A stretch of DNA of 64,000 nucleotides from Sabellastarte sp. h YS-2021. Its lineage: Eukaryota; Annelida; Polychaeta; Sabellida; Sabellidae. The stretch covers positions 15,166,496 through 15,230,495 of the forward strand of contig OZ024936.1 of assembly GCA_964017235.1 (NCBI GenBank). Reading direction: 5' to 3'. Of the stretch, positions 24,916-36,335 are shown piece by piece (position 1 is the stretch's first letter; each line of letters begins with the position of its first letter). Position numbers and translations under genes: made by a program. A model generated the notes under the pieces. It did not search any database, was not told where the DNA came from, and saw only the letters and a program-made list of their open reading frames with translations.

Positions 24916-25667
24916 TGTTTCTAGATCTCAAAGAAGTAATTACTGTTTATGACTTGACTACTGGTGATAATGTATCCCATTTTAGTCATGATAGAGATGA
25001 AAAAAAAAACAACTCCTGCTACTAACTTGCTTGTGGGTTTGAGTACTAATGTAAACTTTTCTGAAATTTATCATTGCTGACTAGCAGTGAGGCTGACTTG
25101 AGAAATTAAAGCATTTGACATTGAAAGATTACTCGTGAAAAAGGTGGACTATCAAATGAACAACCAGTGCCATTTTATAGAAAAGGTATGATGCCAGATC
25201 TGAGTTTGAGCTGGTAGACAAAGATAGATCTGAACCTAATGATGGTTGTATGTGTTAGCCTTACCGGCACCATGCAGAATCATGTGATAGTAACCATACA
25301 AAATCCTTTTTGATGATTATTTTATTAGTAATCTGTAATTGGTATCAAACAGTTTCTATTTCTGTGCATATGATCAAATAGCCAAAATGTACTATAAATA
25401 TAAAAGATATAAACAAAGTAGCATGTTTATATGCATTTATATCAGCCTTAGTGTAAAAAGGCCAGAATTATTGACAAGTATGGATAAACTGTGTAACCCT
25501 TTGACGTAAAACATTGGTTGGGCAAAATAAACATTGTGCAAGGATAGAGTTTTACCTCTGCCAATGAGGATATGTTCCTAGCAGCGTTCCTTTGTTTTTC
25601 TATATAAAATAACCCCCAAAAATATATTCAGATTTTGAAGAACCTGATAATGGAGTAAGGAAAATGG

Positions 25668-25806
25668 TTGGTGTTTTACACCCCATTTAATTGGGACATA
25701 TTGGGACAGGTCCTCAGCTTTGTCGCTTGTGGGAATAGAACCCACACAGTGAGAACTGCCTGTTATTCAATGCCAAACTTGCTTTTGCATTAGGCCCCTG
25801 AGGACT
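25668..25806 (-). mobile_element. SINE family 3, diverged copy
   Basis: The minus-strand order is head (CCTCAGGGGCCTAATGCAA), B-box-like GGGTTCTATTCCCAC, then GAGGACCTGTCCCAATATG and a decayed tail. No clear target duplication. Confidence 0.55.
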
Positions 25807-26744
25807 TGTTCATGGTGCAAGGAAAACATGCTTCTATTTTAATAGTTATTATTGCAAAATAAGAACATTTGCAGAATCTGTGTTAATGCCTCTATAATTA
25901 ATCATCAGATTGCTTCATCAATAATATAGGCTAGTGTAAATAATATACCTAAGTTTGATATGGATCCTGACAGAATTCAGAAGTTACTTGACAGAAGTCT
26001 AAGCTCTCATAGTGTTTTTTTTTTCAGTTTATATGCTGGCGCATGTGTTCTTATAAAATAAAATATAGCCGATAAAAAGGTAGAGAGGAAATCACAGATC
26101 TTACAGTTTATAAACCTTTAGTTTGTTAGCATGTTTATAAACTTCTGTTTGTTAGCACGCAAAATACATCAGGTTATATGTTTAAACCAGATGGGGTCTA
26201 ACCATGGCTCAGTTTTCTTTTCAAAGATAATCTGGGTCAGCATTGAGATTCCAGAATTGATTTAGAAAGTTTTTTACCAAGTTCAGGCTGGGGTTTATTC
26301 TCCCTTAGCCACCAGCATATATAATAGTGAGGTCTATATCTTATGGAGGGGATCTGATTGTGCTGTCTTGAAAGGTCAAATAAAACTGAGCCATGGGGTA
26401 AAGTAAATATTACACAGGGTAGAAATATTTTAACAATATATCCTGGGGTTTGATTTAGTGTTTAATGCCGAGCAAGTACCATTGTACTGGTTATACTGCG
26501 ATGGCAGGAGGAGAAGTATGTTGTTGTCTTAAGCCAAAGATGTTTCAATCAAGATCAGGGTTTTGTGTTATTTTCAGCAGCCAAGGTCTTTCAGGGCAGA
26601 CCTTCAGGGTTTATATGTGAAGCTTTTTATTTGAGTTAAGGTGACTCTGTGACTTGGCTAAGTTCAAGGTCATTATTCAATTATCAGACTGAACCACTAC
26701 CATATGTGATGTTATCCGTCATAATATGTGTTTTAGAAGACAAC

Positions 26745-26977
26745 AGGAGCCACGGTGGCAGAGTGGTAACACTCTCGCTTTCCACCTCTGAGATCGGGGT
26801 TCATTTCCCGGCTCTACCTAATGTGGGAAAGCTGGTAGTTTCTTGCCGTTGGTCAGCATTTTTTTAGTACAGAACCTTGACCAACTGTATGTATTGGTTT
26901 CCTCTACCCTTCTAACTACCCATCGTGATATGACCTGTACAGTGTTGAAAGTGACGTAAAATCCCAAATATATCAAA
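26745..26977 (+). mobile_element. SINE family 1 in the 3' flank of gene B
   Basis: The tRNA-like head GGAGCCACGGTGGCAGAGTG leads into a TGACGTAAAATCCCAAATA tail. Target duplications are TTTAGAAGACAAC and TTTAGAAGACACC. Unit A has a single copy at about 5458 (AGAAGACAACAAATC), so this insertion is later than the duplication. Confidence 0.85.
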
Positions 26978-27146
26978 TTTAGAAGACACCAAATCAAAAA
27001 CATACATACACTTCTCCTTAATGTGACCTTCTTGAAGGTTATTACACTCAATGCAGCTGGGTCTTCTTTGTTGACCCAAAAAACATTTGATTCTTTCAAA
27101 GATTTAGAAGGTTCTGAAGTATGCATACATATAAAACTGGTTGCAT

Positions 27147-27152
27147 TTTATT
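27147..27152 (-). terminator. Polyadenylation signal of gene B
   Basis: AATAAA in GGGTGAAATAAAATGC, at the same place as in genes A and C. Confidence 0.55.
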
Positions 27153-27250
27153 TCACCCAAAAAACTTTAAATGTACATTTTGCCCCAAAAAATCAGTACA
27201 CAAATCTCTTCCCTTACAAACTCTGTTAAATTGATATAGCTGCTTCTACA

Positions 27251-27351
27251 ATATAGCCCGATGCCCCATAAGCATATAATACATGCATAACTGTTATAAC
27301 TGTTATATAACCCCGATGCCCCATAAGCATATAATACATGCATAACTGTTA
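27251..27351. repeat. 54-bp tandem duplication in the 3' flank of gene B
   Basis: 27251-27297 and 27305-27351 share GATGCCCCATAAGCATATAA and TACATGCATAACTGTTA. Unit A has a single copy at about 5725-5775. Confidence 0.75.
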
Positions 27352-27520
27352 CATTAACAAAGATAATCACCAGATCTGAGTGTGTTTAAACATTTACAAT
27401 TAACAAATATATCTTCCATCAGAGAAAAATATCTTACCACTACCTCCCTTGCTTTAGGTATACATAAGTAAACACATTATATAAGTGTTTGTATTAAAAC
27501 TGAAATCCAGTGTAAGTTAA

Positions 27521-27696
27521 CTATTTTGTGTTCAGGGCTGCAGCAATATTTTGAAGTTGATCAAGTAGAGCTGATATTTGACTCCTTATATCAGCAATAG
27601 TGGCGCTTATATCTGTACTTGTTGGAGCAGCAGTAGTAGGTGCTGTAGTGGCTGTTGTAGTAGGTTCCGCAGTGGTAGTTGTTGTGGAAGGTGCAG
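27521..27696 (-). CDS. Gene B last exon: residual mucin repeats and helical tail, acceptor lost
   Basis: The frame is open to TAG at 27521-27523. A short Thr/Ala/Pro run leads into STDISATIADIRSQISALLD and QLQNIAAALNTK, clearly homologous to the tail of gene A. The ancestral acceptor dinucleotide has become TG, and no AG occurs in the 20 nt before it. Confidence 0.65.
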
Positions 27697-30600
27697 CAGA
27701 AAGTATTATATGGATAGACAAAAAACAAATGCATTAAACTTGTGCATTAAATATGTCTTTCCAAGCTTCATGGGATCGTGTTTTCTAATTTCCTTAGGGC
27801 AAGTTAGGCATTTAACTGAGGGGCTAAAGTGCACATTTTGCTTATGTTTTACAGAGGAAGAATGCGTAAATGTATTTTCTTTTATCTGTAATCGATGTTG
27901 CAGTTAAGTGTAACTTTAGAAAAAAAATTGATACAATCTTCAAAATATTTTTTTTTCAATTTGTCTGTTATTTTTATCTGTGTTCAAAATAACTTCAAAA
28001 GTAATGAAAAACTCTTGGCTAAATGAATGAAAACACAGCTTTTCAGATGATGAATGATAGTAAGAAGGATGCCAGATGCTACATATTTATATGTATGTTG
28101 CACCTACCTGGTGTCTCCGTTGGTATTGTTGGAGTACTTTGAAGTGCAATGGCTAAAAAAACAATAAAAATGTTTTATATTATTTGTACTACATGTGTAA
28201 ATACAACTAATCTAACAGAACCACTTCAGGTCATCATTTGTTCTGTTTGGGGTTATAATATTATACAGAAACTATTTTAGCTGTCAAGAAATGTTCAAGC
28301 ATTTACAGAAAACTAAGAGAATAGCCTTGTTTAGAATTATTGTACCAAATTGTCTTCTTAATATCTGTCACTGTGGCCCAGTGCATAACATACTCGCTTA
28401 GGAAAACAGACAACGTGGGTTCAAACCCAGTTACAGGTGGATAAATAGTGGCTCAGATGATCACTCAAAATGGTGGTCATCTGTCATTGGAACCTATCCC
28501 CAGTGGCTAAAGGCCCTCAATTACATTGATAAATGGCCTCTGTCTTTTATTTTGGGGAATGTCAGCAACTTGAGAACTTTATCCATACATGGCACTGAGT
28601 GTAAATATACACTACAATACAGGGAAAGGGTTTGGTATTTTACTGGAATGGATATTTGTGTATGTCATTGAAAATTGAAAAAAAAATAAGGCAAAAATGA
28701 AGCAACCCAGTGTTGTCTTATGAGCTAAATGAAAACCAAACATATTTGCAAGCCAGACTTGTTTGTGGCTAGATTTGTTTTATGTTTTGGTGGTGGTATT
28801 AATTAGATTCATAAATTTGGATTCATATTGTGGTAGAACTCCTATGACACAAAACGGAAACAACTTTTTCAATATGGTTGGAAAAGGTCTCTATTTATTT
28901 ATTTGGGGTTGAGGTGGGAGGTGCAAGCATTACCACTCTGCATCCGTGGCCCCCCAAAAAGCTCTCTTATGCTAAACTAAAATGCACACACTGGAGGGAT
29001 GGAAGGGGGGGGAATGGTTATACATTGGGCTCATTTGTAGATGTACACTACCATACAAGGTCTGTTTTCAGGGTCAAAAGGACAGGATTGTGGAGTAAAA
29101 TTAAAATGTGGGTTGTTACGATTGCACAGAGTGCTGTAAACAGGCCATCAGAGGTTCATGTGTCGTTAAACAGCCACAGACATATTTGGACAGTCCCTCA
29201 GCATTTTCCTTTGTCTGAGTGGAACCCACCTCCATGGGTAACACACTTGCTAATGACTAGGTCACGTAGGACCTCATCCATAAAACCAAGTAAGCACAAC
29301 AATTTGCAGTGTTCTTTTCTCACAATCCAAAAAGTATCAACAATTACTTGTCACAAAAATATGAATACTTTTACCTGTATTAAAATTGTAGACAATCAGG
29401 TATGGAGGAATTTGCAAGGAAAGTATGTTGTAATGGTAATTGTTACACCAAGAATAGCAACGATGAATAGTAACTTCTTTCCTGTGTGTTTTAATTTAAG
29501 TCAGGGAATGAGATAGAATGAAAGGATGTTGGTCCTGTCTTTATACATCATCTTTATTTTTTGTTATCTGGGATATGAAAATCTCCCAGTGGGTAATAAA
29601 ACACAGTAAGTGAATTATAAACACTCACACTGGGTGATCTGCTGGTTACAGAAGTTGGTGGCACAGCAGAATTGGTTGTATGTCGGGGTGTTTTGGGATT
29701 CTGGACACTTGTCTGTATCCATACACTTCTTGGAGACTGACTGAAACTGACCTCGTCTGTTTCTCATCCCATAGCTAAAACAACTCTGCCAGAAAGATAA
29801 AAACATAAACATGGGCTTGTGTCAATTATCAAGTGTCTAATAAACTGTATCGTCTCAGGTGCCAATCTATTATACACAGACATAACCACAGGTCAATCTA
29901 TTTAACTAACTGAACAAATGGGAAAGACCAGGTAACAACTAATATAGATGACGATTTATACTAGTCAGTATCATAACATAAATACTGCATTAAGAAATGC
30001 TTAAGACAAATTATTATTAAGAATGGGCATAATAATAATAATAATAAGTGTCTTTTATGTCTACTATTTCTACTAGCAGATTCTCAGAAGAAGGGAATTA
30101 TGATTTCATCATATCGTTATTTATCATAAAATGCTGCATGCTTTGTAAGGGTTGATAACACATTTCATATTTGTATGTAGTGCAATTTGCACAAAACGCA
30201 AGGCTTTCAAAACCTTACTTCTTTTATCACTTCTTGCGATTGGTCAAACCTTTTTTGAGTATTTTCTAAAGGGCCGGATGTACCAGTTGGCATCATGTAA
30301 GTAATCTGGATATCTACCTGACCTTCCTCACAAGCTGCTATCCCATCATCTGGACAGAGCAGTTTGCCTCCAGTCAGACTGCACTTGTAGCAATATAGTG
30401 TCGCTGAAACACAAAAGTCAAGGTTAAGTTGTTTGTTGATTAAAAGCTTTATTTTAGACCAAACATATGAGAACATGCCTTAAGGTATTTGTATCTTACA
30501 ATAAGATAATCATAATTGTCATAATCATAATCTCACAGCCATTACTAACAAAACTGCTACGAATGCCTAAAGCCTGTAGGGTTATATATTGGAAAATGAT

Positions 30601-31695
30601 TGAACTCTGCATAAGTTAAAAGGGACCATATTTTGACATAGTCAGAAACTCTTGAGACTCCCATAACCAAGAGAAAAATGCACGAATATTATTCATCAAG
30701 CTTCCAATGTACAGTGGAAAATAGAATTAGAAGTTACAATATAAAATCCTGAGGAGGATTTTTTGACATTAAATACATTTTTAAGTATTTGTAAAATTAA
30801 GGAAGATTCTTGTTGCTTTTTGCCAAAAAAATGAGACACCTATTCTGGCAATGTGCAGTAGCAACCAAGTATCAGCAAGATATTACTACAATGCTTGAAG
30901 CTTTTCCTAGATTTCTGGAGCCTGCCTAACTTAACCACTGTATTACAAGGATTAAAAACAAGAGAGAATGTCATAATACTGAACCACATTATTAACCTTT
31001 TAAAGCAATGCATTCAATCAAATGTTCAGGCAGGTGTGTGTCTGTAAGGGGGGATTTTTAAAAGCTTAAGGAGACTTTCAAAATTGAAAAAAAAAGGTAT
31101 GGTTTTCCAATATCCAAAAAAATAAACGCTTTGAAAATACCCTGAACAAGAAGAACAGTAGTTATGCAACATTATTCTTTTCTTTGTATTTCTTACAGTG
31201 ATACTATTCCTTTGAATAATACTTGTAATTATTTGTTATAATTACTCTTTATTATATATAATTTTTCGTTCTATTTTAGTTTTTTTCTCTGTTATTTTCT
31301 TTGTACTGTTAAAATGCAGTTTTAAAATGTATCAACGATGGGTGTCTTGTTCATTTTATGTTTTAAGCATAACTCAAATCTTTAATTTCTTGCGAGGTAT
31401 ATTTGGTAACATCTTATGTACAATACCCTCATACTGTGCTATAAGAACTATTGTGAAACCTCGATGGAGGGTTTACTACCCTCGCCCTCCCAGGAATGTT
31501 TTTTATACTTGCAAAAAATGTAAATAAGTGTGGAACTGACAAAAAAAAAATAAAATTACAATAATACAGTATAAATTCTACTCTTCAGTTCTGAATCACA
31601 ATTTATGCAAAAGGCATCTTACCTTGGACTTCTACCACAAATAGTAAACCAAGGAAAATTAAAATAAGCATGGCAATTCTCTGGTGGCTGTTCAT
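27521..31695 (-). CDS. Gene B: Ly6/uPAR paralogue with collapsed mucin exon
   Basis: Exons 31623-31695, 30318-30403, 29629-29785 and 28108-28152 have the same sizes, phases and splice sites as gene A. They encode a signal peptide (MNSHQRIAMLILIFLGLLFV) and a complete ten-cysteine Ly6 domain ending CCATNFCN. The last exon is open but carries only about 22 residues of Thr/Pro/Ala-rich sequence before the helical tail. If spliced at the ancestral position (27696) the product would be 178 aa. That acceptor now reads TTTCTG instead of TTTCAG. The first AG inside the exon (ACAACAG|CC, about 30 nt in) would keep the frame, so a slightly shorter protein is possible. The gene could be a functional short Ly6 protein or a decaying copy. 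Confidence 0.7.
28108..28152 (-). CDS. Gene B coding exon 4: linker mini-exon
   Basis: 45 nt between TTTTTTTAG and CCAG|GTAGGTG. It encodes SIALQSTPTIPTETP. Confidence 0.75.
28372..28560 (+). mobile_element. SINE family 4 in gene B intron 3
   Basis: The tRNA-like head CACTGTGGCCCAGTGCATAA, then B-box-like GTGGGTTCAAACCCA, is followed by an AAAATGGTGGTCATCTGTCA body. A decayed relative is at about 15180-15320 in gene A, so it predates the duplication. Confidence 0.6.
28891..28957 (-). mobile_element. SINE family 1 with internal deletion
   Basis: The 3' tail (TATTTATTTATTTGGGGTT on +) is joined directly to the tRNA-like head (TACCACTCTGCATCCGTGG). The body is missing. Confidence 0.6.
29150..29272 (-). 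mobile_element. Diverged SINE family 3 fragment
   Basis: The + strand reads CGTTAAACAGCCACAGACAT, then GGACAGTCCCTCAGC and a B-box-like GTGGAACCCACC, which is the reverse of the family 3 order. Confidence 0.45.
29629..29785 (-). CDS. Gene B coding exon 3: second half of the Ly6 domain
   Basis: 157 nt between TCTGGCAG and CAGT|GTGAGTG. It encodes SCFSYGMRNRRGQFQSVSKK, then CMDTDKC and CCATNFCNQQITQ. Confidence 0.85.
30318..30403 (-). CDS. Gene B coding exon 2: first half of the Ly6 domain
   Basis: 86 nt between GTTTCAG and CAG|GTAGAT. It encodes ATLYCYKCSLTGGKLLCPDD and GIAACEEGQ. Confidence 0.83.
30800..31550 (+). mobile_element. Possible decayed LINE fragment in gene B intron 1
   Basis: The translation includes RHLFWQCAVATKYQQDI, similar in style to the C-terminal HLFWxC motif of LINE reverse transcriptases. 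It is interrupted by stops and followed by TGACAAAAAAAAAATAAAAT. The match is short and judged by eye. The equivalent intron of gene A lacks it. Confidence 0.3.
31623..31695 (-). CDS. Gene B coding exon 1: signal peptide
   Basis: 73 nt from the ATG to CAAG|GTAAGATG. A conserved 5' acceptor (TTTGCAG) at 31735 would extend the exon to 31734 as leader. Confidence 0.83.
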
Positions 31696-32425
31696 ATTTT
31701 TTTGAATATTTTTTTCAGCATACAGATTGTCTCTCTGCAAATATATAAGATGCAGTTTACTAATATATTTGTAATATTTTGAACTGGGGTCATATCTAAG
31801 TCATTAAGTTGAATATATTATCATCAAATGGATTGCATTCCATGCCCTGGAGAGGTGGGAATGTTAGTATATATTTTATATATTACTGGGAATATCAGAA
31901 AAAGGTTTAATACCGTGAGTTCACATGTGTGGGAAACCTATTGTACTTACAAAAGGTAGGTTACATTAGATAAGGTGGAGATGATGGTAGTCATAGAGGA
32001 TTGGCCAACAGAAAATGTAAAGCAAGAATGCCTGAGAGAACAAAAACCCTTACCAGGGGAAATGGAGCCAAATATTGTCAAAAAAGTCTGGAGTTCCAAT
32101 TTAGATCCAGATCATTTTGTGGAGGAGCGATATAAGGGTACACCGCACTTTTGTATGAACATAACACCCCAATGTAATTTTAACCATTTTTTGAGTTTTT
32201 TGAGCAAATGTTTTTTTAAAAACCTCGAATACAAATCCAGCTTATGACACTGTTTTGGATACATTAATAAACTGTCCTCATATGACCCAAGTTATTAAAA
32301 AAAAAAAAAGTCCAACTTATTTTTTACATATATAAATACATAAAACAGATTACAGGCAAATACACTATTACATCCTGGAATTCAACGGAAAACCAATACT
32401 TTTGGCCTTAAGATTCTCCACTCAC

Positions 32426-32470
32426 CTAGTCACATGTTGGACTCCAGTCTGTTACTGAACAAACGAAGAA
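32426..32470 (-). promoter_or_regulatory. Probable gene B 5' untranslated exon
   Basis: Near-identical to the gene A leader exon, with donor GACTAG|GTGAGTGG. A TATA-like CTTATATTAAGC lies at 32491-32502. Confidence 0.5.
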
Positions 32471-33270
32471 ATGTGAGCAGCACTCACTTAGCTTAATATA
32501 AGCCTGTCTGTCATTTCATAAAGCATTCACCAGTAAGATCAATACTTTGTCTCCCAATATAAGTTGGTATTTTATTCACTGGGTTTTAAATATGTATCTG
32601 GTGTTCTTTGAAGAATAAAAACTGAATTCTTTGTATCTTTGAACTGGTTATTGATTTTTAAAGTTGAGGTTTTGTTTTTATTGGGCATTCTTAAGAGTCA
32701 AATGCCCATACACATTGACAATAACATCTAAACTTTTATAGTATGTGTAGGCATAAATAGCGTACGCAACATAATATTTCATCTAAAATAACTTATTATG
32801 GTATGAGTTTAATAATTGTTTCACCATTCCAGTTAGCCTCAACTGTCCTTCAGGTTTTGTGTTTTGACCTTGTCTGTGTCCTTCAGCTCTTGACCTACCT
32901 TTGAATTATGATTTACCCTGCTATGAGTTAACTAGGTTTATGGAGATTTCCTTTCTATTGGCTAATGGCTTATGTTGTATGGCATTCATTCAAATCAACT
33001 ATTCATGTCTTAAACTCTGTAGTTTAAAACACAATTTATATATCCCATGTTGCCTTTTTTTAATCTAATCTTTCTTAACTATCTGGGTGACTGATAATTG
33101 TTTTACCATTGTCTAGTTTAATATTTGTTTTTTTAGACTGGATCAATGTCTTGTGTATGGCTCTTAAGTAAAAAGTGATACATCTACTTCTTTAAGTTGT
33201 AAAGTTACAAGCCACCTATACTGTGAATTTATACTATGAATTTACCACACATGGAAAAGCCAGGGTGTCA

Positions 33271-33372
33271 TTGGTTTACAGTGCAGTATGCACTGGTTTC
33301 CTCCACCTGTAAACTACCCGTCGCAATATGACCCTGGCTGTTGAACCCGACGTAAAACAACAAATAAATCTA
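33271..33372 (+). mobile_element. SINE family 2, 5'-truncated, nested in an older SINE
   Basis: The 3' half only: GTTTCCTCCACCTGTAAAC, CCGTCGCAATATGACCCTGG and GACGTAAAACAACAAATAAA. It splits an older SINE whose halves flank it (AAAGCCAGGGTGTCA before, CTTGTCACAATCAAACCCAA after). Confidence 0.6.
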
Positions 33373-34278
33373 AATGGAACAAGCCCTCAATATTCCTACT
33401 TGTCACAATCAAACCCAAATAGAGGTGTCAGCCTGTACTTAAAAAGCTAACCTTGCTAGTCTGTAAACTATAATGGTGAGGGGTTCTTTTACCATGTACT
33501 GGCACTCAATTATTAAAACATTCTAGAAGATTCTATGCATTTCTTCTTAGTAGTCGTTGAAACTGCTATATTTTATTTTGTATTTATTTATCTGACAGAC
33601 AGATAAATTCTATACCATAGAATGGATTGCGGAATATTTAATACTGTTTACAGCCTAGAGCAAACAGAGTTTAGCATACTCTCTGAACAGTTGGATACAG
33701 ACATTTTATGCTTGTGAACTTTGGACACTGAACTGATTGTTGGACAGGGTAGACAAACATGTTTTAACCGTTATTTACGCGGTAAATTATGGTCATCAGG
33801 TCAGATTGGTTTTAGCACTGTATTGGTATAATTGTTGCATGAACCATCGAGTATCTCAGTTGACTCTTACTATTATTTGAATTGTTAAGTAAATTTGTTA
33901 ATCATTTTTTTATGTCTTTTGCTATTACAATTTGAAACCAACCAGTAACTACTACCATGCTAGTCCCATTCACTGTAGCAAGTCCAACATAAAGGCCAAT
34001 ATGAAAAGACAGCATCCAGCAGGGGAGAGAGAGTTATGGTGGTAAGAAATACGGAAGATATAAGGAAGCCAAGGTTGTTTGTGTACTGACTCAAAGTGAC
34101 AATTCATTCAAGGTGTATTGTGTCGCAATTGCAAAACTCTGCCTACAAGTTTATTTGTATGTATGGTCACCAGAAACAATCTAGTACTGCCTATAATAGA
34201 AGTCAACATTGCAAACAGGTGACGAGCCTTAAGGTATTTAGAGCCATAAATACTGAAACATGATACTTAAAAAGAATA

Positions 34279-34513
34279 TTTATTTATTTATTTGGGGTTT
34301 TACGTCACTTTCAACACTGTACAGGTCATATCACGACGGGTAGTTGGAAGGGCAGAGGAAACCAGTACATTCAGTTCGTTAGGGTTCTGTACTGTAAACG
34401 GCCGACCAACGGCAAGCAACTACCAGCTTTCCCACTTGATGCCATGCTGGGGATCGAACCCCGGCCTCAGAGGTGGGAGGCGAGAGTGTTACCACTCTGC
34501 CACCGTGGCCCCC
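34279..34513 (-). mobile_element. SINE family 1 upstream of gene B
   Basis: Full-length, with a perfect 13-bp target duplication CTTAAAAAGAATA (34266-34278 and 34514-34526). Unit A has no insertion at the equivalent position near 22245. Confidence 0.85.
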
Positions 34514-35254
34514 CTTAAAAAGAATAAAATCTCGACTTGTTTTCTCAGGATTGAGTATAGTTAACTTGCATGTTCAATGGCAAAAAATTCAACAGGGATT
34601 TTGACCTCACTTAAGTTATGCCAAGATGGTTTCACTGAGTCCAGGGGAGACCATGTGGCAGTAATCCACAAGGCAACTGGCCAGAAAAATTGTCACAATT
34701 ACAGTAGTGTCAGTTAGGAGAAATTTAAGTATTCTATGAAAATGTACCATCGTGGCAATCAATACACTGGGTCATAAAAACCAGTGATAAAATGGCAGAT
34801 ACAATGTATAGCACCCAGCCAACCGGGAATCAGATTTCCCATTGATGTTGTAATCAAACAACAGTCTCAGGGAAGTTGTTGTCAACCATAAAAACATCTT
34901 AGTGGTGCCAGAGGCTGGCTTTCAAGTTGGCTGAAGTTGACTCTTCTGTGTCTGACTGTGAAAATAATGTGGACTAATAAACTCAAAAACAGGCACAAGG
35001 GGGATGTTTGGTACAAGTTTGGATTTCAATCAATTTTCTTGTACCTTTGATCACAAGATCTGCAAGATTTGACTGTGAGATGTGAGGCATAACTGTAACA
35101 CACTCAAACTTAATTGACTGATTGATTTGTGTTTAAAGTATTGTGTACTTATATTCAGTGCAATATCACATTCTACAGCGTTAGTCAAAACATTTTTGCC
35201 CATCTCGTCTGTCCAACTACAGCTCAAACTCTTTTCCAACTGCCATTCTCATAT

Positions 35255-35455
35255 CTGAAGACATGAGTAGTCTCAGGGATGACCATTTATTAGTTCCCTT
35301 AGGTTCTCTAGCCTGCTGGAGGGGATAGGCTCCGATTACAGAGGACCACCAGTTTGAGTGGTCTTCCAAGCAGCTATGTTTCTGCTTATACATGACACCA
35401 AACTCTCGTCTATTATGTTCATAGGTGAGTGTGTTACCCAATAAGCCACAGTTGC
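35255..35455 (-). mobile_element. SINE family 4, degenerate, in unit B
   Basis: Counterpart of 23100-23235 in unit A but without the nested SINE. A TGTGGCTTATTGGGTAACAC head is readable on the minus strand. Confidence 0.5.
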
Positions 35456-35809
35456 AGTTGACAAGACTTTTATATTATTCAAACTGAAGCTTACATATCA
35501 TTTTTTTCAGGACCGTGACCAAGGTGTTTCTATTTTGTCATAGTGACAATAAGAAAATCTTGGTCAGGAATTCTGAATGATTATTTTGGTTTTAATGTAG
35601 CTTTGGTACATGGTACAGGTGGCATAATGATGGAAAGCTAAAGGAATGAAGGTAGTCTGAACTAGTTGGTCAATATCCAAAACCAACGGACATTGGCAAA
35701 CAAGGTTCAACAAAGATCAAGTAGGTTTTGCATTTTCTTGTTCACTGTTGAGTCGAACCTACACAGCCTGTTCTAAGATGCCAAACTTGCAAACCACTGG
35801 GCCACTGAT

Positions 35810-35854
35810 TTTCATTTCATTTATTTGGGGTTTTACGTCGCTTTCAACACTGTA
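35810..35854 (-). mobile_element. 45-bp 5'-truncated SINE family 1 insertion
   Basis: Only the 3' tail is present, but it is flanked by a perfect 13-bp duplication CTGGGCCACTGAT (35797-35809 and 35855-35867). Unit A has the empty site near 24300. Confidence 0.8.
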
Positions 35855-36209
35855 CTGGGCCACTGATGACCTAAAGATTATTTTACAAGGTGTACAATGT
35901 GTCGAATATAACGTAGACTCAAATCAACCTATTTGTATACAAAGTAACATATTTCTATGCAATTATATCAATCTCGGTGTGATAAAGCAGTATGTATGGA
36001 TAAACTTTGGAAATAAAATATTGGTTAGACAATAAATATTGTGAAGGGGTATAATAACGTTTTTACTTCCGCAAATAAAGAAATGTTCTTAACAGTGTTG
36101 GTATGTTCTTCCATTTGCAAAATAACTGAAAAAGTTATAGACAGATATTATAAACAGATTTTGAAGAACATGAAGATATGTTGATAACAATGCAATGAAG
36201 AAGGTCAAA

Positions 36210-36335
36210 GTTGGGGTATTATGTTCCATTCAGAAGCCAGGATCATATTGGGACAGGTCCTCAGCTTTGTCACTGTGGAAGTCAAACCCACACATAAGTG
36301 ACACCGGTGATTAGATACTAAACCTGCTAACCCAT
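36210..36335 (-). mobile_element. SINE family 3, diverged copy in unit B
   Basis: The + strand reads AAGCCAGGATCATATTGGGA, CAGGTCCTCAGC and a B-box-like AGTCAAACCCAC. Counterpart of 25668-25806 in unit A. Confidence 0.55.

Larger units (their letters stand above)
5310..26540. repeat. Tandem segmental duplication, unit A (edges approximate)
   Basis: Unit A aligns piecewise and in order with unit B (26540-37150): 3' flank (5370-5930 with 26640-27520), exons and intron parts, promoter (19780-19860 with 32420-32500) and far upstream flank (25390-25610 with 35930-36120). The length difference is the mucin exon plus later insertions. Confidence 0.7.

Noticed and set aside
28878-29516. A 212-codon plus-strand open frame
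   Set aside because: It runs through an antisense SINE and degenerate repeat sequence, with no conserved motif and no splice context.
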